A stretch of 64,000 bases of DNA. Source: Actinernus sp. WN-2022. Lineage: Eukaryota; Cnidaria; Anthozoa; Actiniaria; Actinernidae. Positions 22,924 to 33,134 of the stretch are shown piece by piece. Every line of letters begins with the position of its first letter. Position 1 is the stretch's first letter. The position numbers were made by a program, and so were the translations under genes. The stretch is from NCBI GenBank assembly GCA_030867875.1, contig JAOWCC010000744.1:930001-994000 (forward strand). The letters are read 5' to 3'. Below the pieces are notes generated by a model. The model worked only from the letters and a program-made list of their open reading frames with translations, was not told where the DNA came from and searched no databases.

Positions 22924-24637
22924 CTTCACATTAAACTTGACCATCCATCCAGTCATCAGCTTCAAATGGTAATTCAATGCAATTTCTTTGCCCTGGACAT
23001 GAGCTCCGCCATAACTCGCGTATCCAAAGCATGCCACATATGTGCCTTGGTTAATCAGTCATCTGAAGACTCACCAGAAGTAGTCGGTGTTTCCTTAGCC
23101 GCCGACGTCATCAAGCATTGTCGCCAACTCATCTTGTTATTGAGAGGATGTACAACCTCGTACACAGTGTCGTGCATAATACCAGACGAGAAGCACGATA
23201 CCCTCCGTGATGCCCTCACTCGCTTAGTTGTAGGCCTACACCCACTTGATGGACCCAAGGCAGTTATACGTGTCGATCCCGCACCCGGTTTCATTTCACT
23301 AAGAAACAACGATACGTTACGTCATCTTAGCGTCTCGGTGGAAATCGGCCGAGTTAAAAAGAATAACAAGAACCCTTATTAAATTGCCGAGACGGCGGTA
23401 CTAGAGCTTGAAGAGGAGCTTCTACGCCAGGAACCCGGTGGCGGACCCGTGAGTGAAGTTAGCCTTGCCTTAGCTACAGCGCGTTTGAACTCCCGAATAC
23501 GCAACCAAGGCCTCTCCTCTCGCGAGCTATGGACACAACGCAACCAGCTCACAAACGATCAGATACCGTTGTCTGACCACCGATACATATTGGAAAAGCA
23601 CAAGCAACGACTTGAGAACCATGCCCACAGTGAAAGGGCTAAGAACAGTCGCGGTATAGTAGCCCCTATGTCCCCACTCCGAGTTGGAGACCTCGTGTAT
23701 TTATATTCCGACCGGGATAAATCACGGGCACGAGACAGATACATTGTTGTCGATATCGACGGCGAGTGGCGTTTTATTAAAGGGGAACTGAACCCTAAAA
23801 TCAACCCAATGTCTATACAAACATGTATTCGAAATAAATAGGTTCTGCTATTTAATTTTTCTGTGTTGCGCGTCTAGCAAGAGAAAAAGTCTTGTAATTT
23901 GTGACGTGCTATATGGGGAATAAATTAGTTTTGCCATGCTGTCCCCTACATTGAATAGCTGGACTAACGGCTTCTAATTGTAGACCATTGTGTTTTCTTT
24001 GTGCTAGAGGTGTGATCGTTTTTCCTTGGTATTTGTGACGTACGTTATCGGGAAATTTGCACTGCATTGAGCTGCCACACAATATAGATTTTTCAGCGGA
24101 ACATCGAACTTGGAGACTAATTTTCTCCCCATAGACGCGCAACACAGAAAAATAAAATAGCAGAACGTATTTCTTTCAAATACATCTTTGTAAAGATGTT
24201 GGGTTGATTTTAGGGTTGAGTTCCCCTTTAAGAAATTCACTGGATCTCAACTGCGGGCATCTTCCTACAAAGTTAAGCTTTCTGAATGTTACATTGTACC
24301 CCCGACCATCACGCTTGCTAACATTCCATCACTTCCTGCTGCCCATGATGACGAGGAAGAGAACAACATCGCCGATCAACCTCCCCCTCTGTACCAGCCA
24401 CCATCAGCGCCTCCTTTCCTTACAGGTCCCTACGATCCTGATGCCATAAATCCTACCCCTTACCAGGAAAACCTTACGATTGTTAGTCACAGTACACCAG
24501 ACCAAGGTGCAGCTCTATCACATACATGTAGTATATCACCCTCTGCTACTGATGAGATAGATGATCCAGACACAACGTCAAGATCTCAGCGTCACCACAA
24601 ACCCCCAGGGTATTTACAAGACTATGTCCTATCATAA
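22924..24637 (+). pseudogene. LTR-retrotransposon integrase and pol C-terminus, interrupted
   Basis: The frame starts 5' of 22966 with a zinc-binding H-x3-H...C-x2-C pattern (HPSSH, then CHICAL). The catalytic core follows: SLAADVI with the first Asp, IRVDPAPGF with the second Asp, and IAETAV with the likely Glu. A TAA at 23380-23382 lies between the second and third catalytic residues, without a frame change. After that comes RDRYIVV, part of a C-terminal chromatin/DNA-binding type domain, and then a 447-bp TTAA-flanked element (23781-24227). Beyond it the same frame resumes with FTGSQLR and a proline-rich tail, and ends in QDYVLS. The upstream RT and RNase H are missing. I take it for a Ty3-like element, but the exact clade needs a search. 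Confidence 0.8.
23781..24227. mobile_element. 447-bp MITE with TTAA duplication inside the integrase
   Basis: Left tip AGGGGAACTGAACCCTAAAA and right tip TTTTAGGGTTGAGTTCCCCT are inverted over 29 bp with one mismatch. Both sides carry TTAA (23777-23780 and 24228-24231), the piggyBac-type target. A second inverted pair further in (CTGTGTTGCGCGTCTA against TAGACGCGCAACACAG) means the ends can fold for over 80 bp. The insertion adds 447 bp plus the 4-bp duplication, and the host frame continues cleanly when both are ignored. No transposase frame inside. Confidence 0.9.
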
Positions 24638-24999
24638 GACACTTTCCCGGAATTTAACATTCGTTATGAACGATATCTCAGTCGTACTGAGTCGTATCAG
24701 ACTCGCTACTGTTGTTGACACTTTCGTCCTCTGGGAATATTATTAGTTAAAATATACTTTGTGTTTTTAAAGAGGAGGAAGAAGAGATTACGTCAGCAGT
24801 CATCGACTGCCAGCAGACATTGATGACTTGCAGCCGCGCATGCGCGTGTCGCTTCTCATCTGGCGTTCGTTGTTGTTGGATCGCCATCTTGAAAACGTGT
24901 GTTATTAAATAATGTTCCTCGTTCGTTGCTTCACAAGTATTTCTCTCCTCACTGGCGCTAGCTAGATTAGCTTTTAGTTATTCTAGGATACTCGTACTT
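24638..24999 (+). other. Probable polypurine tract and LTR remnant after the integrase
   Basis: AAAGAGGAGGAAGAAGAGA (24769-24787) is a good polypurine tract and lies about 130 bp after the pol stop. GC-rich sequence follows with CGCATGCGCGTG. The place and content fit a 3' LTR, but there is no partner LTR in the window, so the end is not defined. Confidence 0.4.
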
Positions 25000-25560
25000 T
25001 TATTTATGTAAATTAATCACCGTAAACTTCACATGTAACGCATGGTACAAATAAAGTTGTTGCTGTTGAGTCATATTACTCCTTTGTCCAAATTTTCGAC
25101 ACATTTCAGCAATAGCTCGTAAACCCTCATTTGGTTCAATTTTATCAATGGCAATATTTAAATTATTTTTAACTTTTTCTATAAACAATTTTTGTTCTTT
25201 GTTATTTTTAAAATCATATTTTATTGATTCCAGCTAAGTTTTATAATATTTTCAATATAACCCGTTGAATAGATCGTTAGTCGATTTTTCAAAATGCCAT
25301 ACCTCATATATTTTCACTATTTTCTAACCCTTTTGAATAGCTTTATTATCTTCATCAGTTGTCCATGTTCCAATAAATGAACGTTCATTATTATTATGAC
25401 AATATTTCTCTTGATTATTGGTTTTAGCACATGATATGCATAGAGGAAACATTAATTTTTCAGAATTTTCATTTTTTTTTAGATAAAACAGGATGATATA
25501 ATTTTCGTGGTGGTAATATTTTACATTTTATGAACCATACCATAATTGTTTGTATTTAAG
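25000..25560 (-). pseudogene. Polinton/Maverick-type DNA polymerase B fragment
   Basis: Reading the minus strand from about 25560 to 25000 gives, through several frameshifts and stops, the order found in protein-primed family B polymerases of Polintons: a KCKILPPR-like block, FPLCISCAKT, GTWTTDE, a KIYEVWHFE-like block, then an asparagine/lysine-rich segment, and GLRAIAEMCRKFGQRSNMT. The last corresponds to the conserved NSLWGKFGQR-type region, which has lost several residues here. The enzyme copies the element DNA from a protein primer. Only a central piece of about 190 codons remains, and it is not functional. No Polinton capsid, ATPase, protease or integrase genes are seen nearby. Confidence 0.65.
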
Positions 25561-25856
25561 TTTTTTTCAGTGTGTCCTACAGGATATCTCTTATAGTACT
25601 GCACTGTAGGATATCAACTACATAAATCAACATATTTCCCACATTCGCTCTCTTTGAATTTTTATAACAGCTTAGTGGCATTAGTTCGCCCCCCATAGAA
25701 GGCATCCCTTGGATTTAATGGTCCAACTACTTCTCTATTCCATTCAGTTTATAATAATTCTGAAAGTTGTATTCATTTTTAATTTGCACTCCCACATTTC
25801 AATTAGGTTGAAACCTAGTTCTCTTATTTGTTTATTCTTTTCTGCCAGTATGGGCG
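25561..25856. other. AT-rich spacer
   Basis: No gene. A 16-bp near-duplicate TGTAGGATATCAACTAC/TGTCCTACAGGATATCTC pair near 25575-25625 forms a small inverted repeat. Confidence 0.4.
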
Positions 25857-26437
25857 GTAGTATAGAATATGGGGGTTCTGGCGCTAGGGTGAGAACACCC
25901 CCTCCTGCCCCACGAAAGCGTGTTTGCGCTTTTGGTTTCGAGTATACACATTTTGCTATGGGTTCTATGGTCTTTGGATCCACAGCGGCAAGTAGTATCG
26001 AGGGGCTCGACTGCCGATGCTTGTGCGCCACCATCCGGTTCCAGCGAATTTTCGGGCTGTTGCTCGTAGAATCCTGGTTGTAGAAAACGTTCGTAGTTTT
26101 CTGGCAGTAGAAGCCGTTCGAAGGATAGAAAGCCGGACCTACCAATTTTGTGGACTCGCATATCCACGATGTCTTGTACATATCCAGAGGCTAGGAAATA
26201 GTGGTATTGTAGCCTATAGAGCTAGGAGAACGCCGTATTTGCTTCTTAGGCAAAAAGTCGACAAAATACGAGGTATCTGGAACGAGGAAAATATATGGAT
26301 CCACTACCTTCTTCGGTAGAAAATACAAGGAACCACGGTGCTGCATGGGGACTTTTGGGGCCGGAGAGCATAGTGCTTTCGTGGGGCAGGAGGAGGTGTT
26401 CTCACCCTAGCGCCAGAGCCCCCATATTCTATACTAC
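25857..26437. mobile_element. TIR element with 65-bp ends, next to the 31-bp satellite
   Basis: GTAGTATAGAATATGGGGG...CTGGCGCTAGGGTGAGAACA...CTGCCCCACGAAAG at 25857-25921 is inverted at 26373-26437. Frames in both directions (up to 145 codons) run across the element, but they have no recognised domain and change unpredictably, so I do not call them genes. Just outside the left TIR is CCAGTATGGGC, a word that is also part of the satellite unit on the right side. Confidence 0.8.
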
Positions 26438-26439
26438 TT

Positions 26440-27922
26440 GGGCAGCTCTACTAGGTTATAATACCAGTATGGGCAGCACTACTAGGTTATAATACCAGTA
26501 TGGGCAGCACTACTAGGTTATAATACCAGTATGGGCAGCACTACTAGGTTATAATACCAGTATGGGCAGCACTACTTGGTTATAATACCAGTATGGGCAG
26601 CACTACTAGGTTATAATACCAGTATGGGCAGCACTACTAGGTTATAATACCAGTATGGGCAGCACTACTAGGTTATAATACCAGTATGGGCAGCACTACT
26701 AGGTTATAATACCAGTATGGGCAGCACTACTTGGTTATAATACCAGTATGGGCAGCACTACTAGGTTATAATACCAGTATGGGCAGCACTACTTGGTTAT
26801 AATACCAGTATGGGCAGCACTACTAGGTTATAATACCAGTATGGGCAGCACTACTAGGTTATAATACCAGTATGGGCAGCACTACTAGGTTATAATACCA
26901 GTATGGGCAGCACTACTAGGTTATAATACCAGTATGGGCAGCACTACTAGGTTATAATACCAGTATGGGCAGCACTACTAGGTTATAATACCAGTATGGA
27001 CAGCACTACTAGGTTATAATACCAGTATGGGCAGCACTACTAGGTTATAATACCAGTATGGGCAGCACTACTAGGTTATAATACCAGTATGGGCAGCACT
27101 ACTAGGTTATAATACCAGTATGGGCAGCACTACTTGGTTATAATACCAGTATGGGCAGCACTACTTGGTTATAATACCAGTATGGGCAGCACTACTAGGT
27201 TATAATACCAGTATGGGCAGCACTACTAGGTTATAATACCAGTATGGGCAGCACTACTAGGTTATAATACCAGTATGGGCAGCACTACTAGGTTATAATA
27301 CCAGTATGGGCAGCACTACTAGGTTATAATACCAGTATGGGCAGCACTACTAGGTTATAATACCAGTATGGGCAGCACTACTAGGTTATAATACCAGTAT
27401 GGGCAGCACTACTAGGTTATAATACCAGTATGGGCAGCACTACTAGGTTATAATACCAGTATGGGCAGCACTACTAGGTTATAATACCAGTATGGGCAGC
27501 ACTACTAGGTTATAATACCAGTATGGGCAGCACTACTTGGTTATAATACCAGTATGGGCAGCACTACTAGGTTATAATACCAGTATGGGCAGCACTACTA
27601 GGTTATAATACCAGTATGGGCAGCACTACTAGGTTATAATACCAGTATGGGCAGCACTACTAGGTTATAATACCAGTATGGGCAGCACTACTAGGTTATA
27701 ATACCAGTATGGGCAGCACTACTAGGTTAAAATACCAGTATGGGCAGCACTACTAGGTTATAATACCAGTATGGGCAGCACTACTAGGTTATAATACCAG
27801 TATGGGCAGCACTACTAGGTTATAATACCAGTATGGGCAGCACTACTAGGTTATAATACCAGGATGGGCAGCACTACTAGGTTATAATACCAGTATGGGC
27901 AGCACTACTAGGTTATAATACC
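26440..27922. repeat. 31-bp satellite, 48 units with no indel
   Basis: The unit, starting GGGCAGCACTACTAGG and continuing TTATAATACCAGTAT, recurs from 26440 to 27897 at exact multiples of 31 bp. The variants are single substitutions (ACTTGG for ACTAGG in several units, ATGGACA once, AAAATACC once, CCAGGATG once). The first unit joins the right TIR of the neighbouring element directly. Confidence 0.97.
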
Positions 27923-28314
27923 ATGATCACCTCGGTTTTCTTTGTTTGTTCAGGGACATTATTTTTAAAATCTCTAAATTCCCTCATCAACATGCATATT
28001 TCATGTTCTAATTTTCCCTCATTGACATACAAGAAGGAAAATAGAAGGGCATGCATGCAATGGCAAGTTATTAGACCCTAGCAGGGTGAAATGCCTGTCA
28101 ACCCTGTACCCTTAATATTGTATTAGGGGCGTTCAATCAAGTATAATAACAAAGTTCTAGCTGAAAAGCAACTCAACTGCAGCATATTTAAGCAGAGAAA
28201 AACTAAAGTTAATGGCAATTAAAATAATTTAACGAAGTTTGAAACTAAAGTTGCTAATAATGGCCCTACATTGCAAGTTAGTTCCTGTCATCATCATCAT
28301 GATCATTTTAATTG
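27923..28314. other. Spacer with a MITE end remnant
   Basis: Starts with TGATCACCTCGGTTTTCTTTG, which resembles the TIR of the elements at 28.6 and 31.1 kb (TGATCGGCTCGGTTTTC). Otherwise nothing was recognised. An ATCATCATCATGATCAT stretch sits at about 28291. Confidence 0.45.
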
Positions 28315-28580
28315 CATACAAGCATACACTATACATATATGTATCAGGAGCCATTATATACAAGCATACACTATACATATATGTATCAGGAGCCCATTAT
28401 ATGTATATATGATATAGTTACAAGCATACACTATACATATATGTATCAGGAGCCCATTATATGTATATATGATATAGTTACAAGCATACACTATACATAT
28501 ATGTATCAGGAGCCCATTATATGTATATATGATATAGTTACAGGCATACACTATACATATATGTATCAGGAGCGATTATA
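28315..28580. repeat. 60-bp tandem repeat, about four and a half copies
   Basis: CAAGCATACA recurs at 28319, 28361, 28421 and 28481, with CAGGCATACA at 28541: one short interval of 42, then 60 bp each. Units are AT-rich with ACTATACATATATGTATC palindromes. The 103-codon frame here is an artefact of the 60-bp (20-codon) period. Confidence 0.9.
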
Positions 28581-28595
28581 TGTATTTATGGAAGA

Positions 28596-29144
28596 GTTAA
28601 ATACCGAGAACCGAGGCTTTTAGCCTTTTATCTGGATAAAAGCTGAGGTTCGAGGTATTTAACTGACTTATTGCATGATCGGCTCGGTTTTCTCGCCAAA
28701 GCTATTCCTATGAGAAAACAATTCTTTGACCTTCAGAAAAAGTAAACAATACCCTTGGCAGTTTTGTAAATTAAACAAAGCACTGAATCATACAATAGAA
28801 TAATTATTTCGGCGTTAAGGTTACGTCACTAACATGCGCAGTTGGAGTATGGTGAAAAAAATCACGTCCCATAATGATAAGACGGCTCGCGTTCTTCAAG
28901 AGGGACTGAGTGAAAGTTCGTACTTGAGTTCTCATATCGGGCCGTTGAACTGACTGTCAGCTTGAGAGCATAACCCTTGCATTGGTCATTATAAATGCAA
29001 GCCGCTTTATCTGTATATTGATCCGGGTCAATATACAGATAAAGCCCTTGCATTTATAATGAGCAACACTCTGTTGTTCAACCGGTCTTTATCGTAGATA
29101 AAGCCCTATGAATAACAAAGAAAACCGAGCCGATCATGCAATAA
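28596..29144. mobile_element. Hairpin-bearing MITE, copy 1
   Basis: TIRs are TTATTGCATGATCGGCTCGG at 28668 and its inverse ending at 29144. Directly outside the left TIR is a hairpin (GTTAAATACC...GGTATTTAAC, 28596-28662). It is also present in the second copy at 31.1 kb and so is part of the family. An internal near-perfect palindrome centres on CCGGGTCAATATACAGATAA (about 28996-29062). A frame at 28862-29053 is not considered a gene. Confidence 0.85.
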
Positions 29145-29180
29145 GATATAGTTACAGACCAATGTTATCATCTGTAACTG

Positions 29181-29335
29181 GAGAATACCCCACGTGCCAC
29201 TTGGTCATTATTAATGCATTTTATCAAACCTCATAATAAACCTACCTCCCAAAAATTAAAAAAACTCTAACTATTTCCAACCCAAATCGTCCATAGAAAG
29301 AGTCTAAATACATCTGAGCTATAATGGCGATTTTA
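29181..29335. mobile_element. Partial MITE of the GAATACCCCAC family
   Basis: GAGAATACCCCAC...CCACTTGGTCATT...CCATAGAAAGAGTCTAAATAC matches the left two-thirds of the element at 18075-18299. The right end is not present. Confidence 0.6.
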
Positions 29336-29668
29336 GCCAGCTGTCTGAGTCTGAGGGAACTGTCACACAAAATGACATTAAGAAGCGAAAAAGTATTAAC
29401 TTCATTCTGTGAAGGGTTTTTATTCACTCTGGCTATTTATCGAAGCCTGAAGCGTGGGCTGACATCTCCGCATATTTTTAAACTCCATCGCTTTCTGAGA
29501 TGTTCATTAAATGGAACCAAATATGTGATAAGAATCCCTAGATCTTCTTTTCTGGATAGTATTTGTACAATTCGGATTCAGTTACAGAAGTGGAGATGAA
29601 GTAGCTTTTTCATCCAAACTCGCGACCAACGACAGAGCAAATAGTAAGCGCTAGGTAACGTGGCTTAT

Positions 29669-29893
29669 GGTGCGTTCGATTGACCGTATTCCGGAATAAG
29701 AATAAACAGAATGTTCACTACAAATCGCCTATACTGGATTCTTTTAGCTACTGGAATACTAAATAATTGTATCCTGAATATCATATGTCAGCAAGCATTT
29801 GTAGCTTACAGTGTAAATTGTACCTCAACCAGTGATTTCCAGAGACTATATTCCATCTATTCCTATTCCGGAAAACGGTCAATCGAACGCACC
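29669..29893. mobile_element. 225-bp MITE (GGTGCGTTCGATTGACCG termini)
   Basis: GGTGCGTTCGATTGACCG at the left and CGGTCAATCGAACGCACC at the right are perfect inverses over 18 bp. TATTCCGGAATA/TATTCCGGAAAA extends the pairing. The flanks CTTAT and CTTAG hint at a target duplication, but I cannot define its length. The frame at 29711-29920 is an artefact. Confidence 0.85.
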
Positions 29894-29932
29894 CTTAGTG
29901 AGATGGCCGAAATGGGATAATAGGCACGCGCG

Positions 29933-30056
29933 AGGTCAAGATGGGGGTATTAATTGGCCAAGTTCATTTTTTACGTGTTTATGGACCGAGCCGTGAAGTC
30001 GAGGTCCATAAAAGCGCAAAAAAAAATGAACGAGGCCAATATTCCCCAATCTTGAC
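29933..30056. mobile_element. Short palindromic MITE
   Basis: GAGGTCAAGATGGGGGTATTAATTGG is inverted at the right as CCAATATTCCCCAATCTTGACC. The centre has the inverted pair TTTATGGACC/GGTCCATAAA around GCCGTGAAGTCGAGG. Confidence 0.75.
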
Positions 30057-31060
30057 CGAACAAGCTTGGTCAATAAGGTTTATACTATATTGCAAAAATG
30101 AATAAAATCCCACTTTGACGCACGCGCCAGGAACCCATTGCATTGCGTGGTAAACTGAAGAGCGAAAAGAAATCAAGACTCGACGACTTTCACTTGAAAT
30201 TCAATCTCGTGGCCTTCCAAACAGTTCGTTTTCCGACACTGATCAAAAATGCTCTTTATGGATGAAAACTGACCTGTACTTTACTTCAGATGCACTAGGT
30301 TTCAATGACAACTTTATAAGGAACCCGAATGCATTTTATCTGGAGACAAAAATGTGCATATTTGTGGAAGATTTGAAAGAGTTGAAAATCGGCAAGTTGA
30401 AATCACTCGAGTGGCGATAATCACACAGTAAAGCTTGACAAAAAGAGCTGTAGAAGAATACAAACAAACTTGTAAGTATTAATTAGTAAATACTCATAAT
30501 TTATAAGCCAATTGCCAAATGTGAATGCTGAATTTCTTAGCCCGTGCAACTGAATAAACCCGGCTTCTTGCTTACTTTGACGAAACTGTGTGCTAAGTTT
30601 ACTCGTTTCCGTAATAATTGTATGTATTTCTTTGTACCACGATTGTAGCGTTGTGAGGTAGCCAAACTTTTCTTAGTGTTTTTTGAAGTCACATCCATTT
30701 CAGCTTATCGGTGTAGTTCAGTTTATCTTGACTAATTCAGCTTCTGATCATTCAATTCAGTCGTTTTTGCTGCAGTTGTTTTATCGAATTTGCGAGAGCC
30801 GGAAAAACTGTATTAATCGCTCTTGACTAAAAGGTTGAATTTTAGCGGCTGAAATATGAAAAAGCAGAAATAGTTTTAAATTAGTATTTGCCTTCATGTA
30901 ACAAATTGTTTAGTTTCTTTCAAAAGGTACGGGTTTTATTACTATTTGATTATACAAAGAGCTGTGAGCGAATTTGGAAAATCCTGAGCGGACAAGATGA
31001 AAAAATCTTGCCCGCTAGTCATCCTGCCTGCTCACTGAGCTGCGCCGTGAAATAAGCAGT
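30057..31060. other. Intergenic, no gene recognised
   Basis: No frame with recognisable domains. CTCAGCGGACAAGATGAAAAAATCTTGCCCGCT near 30985 forms a short inverted repeat. Nothing else stands out. Confidence 0.5.
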
Positions 31061-31621
31061 AAGAGGTATATACGAAGAACCGAGGCTTTTAGCAATATAC
31101 GGCCCTCGGGATGTATATGGATAAAAGCCGAGGTTCGAGGTATTTAACTGACTTATTTCATTTCAAGGTTTTCTCACAAAAAGCATTCCTATCAGAAACG
31201 GTTCTTTGATCTTTAGAAAAAGCAAACGAGGCCCTTGGTAGGTTTGTAAATTAAACAAAGCACTGAATCATACGATAGAATAATTATTTCAGCGTTAAAG
31301 TTACGTCACTGACATGCGCAGCTGGTGTATGGTGAAAAAATCACGTCCCATAATGATAAGACGGCTCGCAGTTAAAGAGAGAGAGAGTGAAAGTGTTGTA
31401 CTTCAGCTCTCATTATCGGGTCATTGAACTGACTGTCAGCTAAAGAGCACAACCCTTACTTTGGTCTTATAAATGCAAGGGCTTTATCTGTATATTGACC
31501 CGGGTTAATATACAGATAAAGCCCTTGCATTTATAATGACCAAGTCTGTGTTGTTCGTCGGGTCTTTATCGTATATAAAGCCCTATGAAGAACAAAGAAA
31601 ACTGAGCCGATCATGAAATAA
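31061..31621. mobile_element. Hairpin-bearing MITE, copy 2
   Basis: Colinear with the element at 28596-29144 (for example CAAAGCACTGAATCATAC, GTTACGTCACTGACATGCG, AATCACGTCCCATAATGATA). It has the same left hairpin and the same internal palindrome, here TATTGACCCGGGTTAATATA. The left TIR is degenerate (TTATTTCATTTCAAGG), and the right one is GAGCCGATCATGAAATAA. Confidence 0.85.
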
Positions 31622-31801
31622 CAGCGAATATAGCCTGCGAAACAGACCCTCAGTGTTATTTCAACGCAAAGTAAGTGATAACATAATTTGGCCGCCTGAA
31701 AACGGAGACTGGCACGAGAGTCAGGAGAATGTTCTGCTCCCTTTGAGCGTATTTAAGTGCGCGTCAAAGAAAATATTTGAAGGATGATAACAACAATAAC
31801 C

Positions 31802-31962
31802 TACATTGTGGCGTCGAAATATGCCCTGATATTTGTCCTTGGACATTATCTGATCCTCGAAGCTCAGTTTCCCTCGAGCTTCGCTCTCGGGAACTGTTCT
31901 CTACTCGGATCAGATAATGTCCGCGGACGAATATCAGGGCATATAATATTTCGACATTGTAT
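31802..31962. mobile_element. 161-bp palindromic MITE
   Basis: TACATTGTGGCGTCGAAATATGCCCTGATAT at the left is inverted at the right (ATATCAGGGCATATAATATTTCGACATTGTA). GGACATTATCTGATCC/GGATCAGATAATGTCC is an inner perfect pair. The frame at 31784-32041 reads across it and is not a gene. Confidence 0.85.
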
Positions 31963-33134
31963 TTGCATGCATGCCTGCATTATTCGTGCGGCCGCGGTCT
32001 GCCATATTTTATGCGCGAGCACCCACGTGCCAGTAATCTGACACCAAGCTCGAGTTACGATGAGTTCTCTAACGCGACGTGTCCCGTCAGGTAAAGACAT
32101 ATTGACACGGTTTCAAAACTCCGGCTTTGTCTTTATGTTATTTTGCTGAACTGCAGAGAAGACCTTGACATTTCCGTTCAATAATAGAAACATTAGAGAA
32201 ACCTTATAGAACGCTTTCATTTTTACCCTCGAAGAAGGGATTTATTTGATTTTCCCCGCTCTTGTCGGTAGGAAATGAACAATGTCTCACTTTTTCGGCC
32301 AATGAAAATCGAGGTACAGGGCAACCATCGGGCTTCGTGAAGAGTATTCTCTGACGTGTACGTATCCAGCGAAGATCGAAGTTCAAGAATTTGTCCAGTT
32401 TGATTACGTTACTATTTCTGTCTTATGCACCAACCCTTCAAAGGAATCCCACGTGCCAAGTTATTTTCCCTTGGTCTATAACTTCCGAGAAACCCAGGAA
32501 GTTGACGATCTCTTGCTCTTGTACATTTGCATATTCGCCGTGTTATGTTTTCCGGGGGACTGACATACATCACGTGAATATAGAGTCCTCTCTTCTCTTT
32601 ATAACAAGTTTTAACTGCTACCAATATTTAAGCAATTTACTCAATGCATTAGAAATTAAGTTGCTTCAAACATCATCAGACAGCTTTCTTGTTCCCAGAC
32701 CTTTCTTAGATCGCTCGAAAAGCATGAAACCGTGCAAGATCGGATTCCCATTTTGGGTCTAAGCGGATTCAGTTGTTGTAGCCAAAGTATAGCAAATTTT
32801 GTAAGACGTACCACCAATCAGCTCTATGGATATTTAAACGAAACGTTCAAGCCATTTCTTGTAATCTAAATCACCATCTTTATTTTAACTTTGAATGTTC
32901 AGTTATTTTCAAGAAGAAATCTTAAAGACGAGTTACTACTAAAATGCGCTTCTTTCAATAGCTGTTCATTAGTTTACCCCTCCTGACAGCAACCTTCTAA
33001 TCCATGGTATCCATGGTAACTAGAGATCCACACGCCTAGATCACGTGTTGTTCACAAGGTATAAGAAATTACGCAGAGGCATTCTGCCACAAAGTCTGGG
33101 GAAGACGCTGACATTGAAACAACGCAAAGAAAAG
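31963..33134. other. Region upstream of the RING-type locus
   Basis: No coding frame with domains. TTACCCTCGAAGAAGGGA at about 32222 is inverted with respect to CCCTTCTTCGAGGGTAGAA at about 60927, so a dispersed repeat end is likely. If the gene at 33135 is transcribed, its promoter should be here, but no clear TATA box stands out. Confidence 0.4.

Noticed and set aside
23055..23804. Minus-strand frames of 84 and 81 codons
   Set aside because: Antisense shadows of the integrase pseudogene.
25709..26319. Overlapping frames of 100-145 codons in the TIR element
   Set aside because: They cross the inverted repeat and neighbouring sequence and lack any recognisable domain. Both strands are equally open because of base composition.
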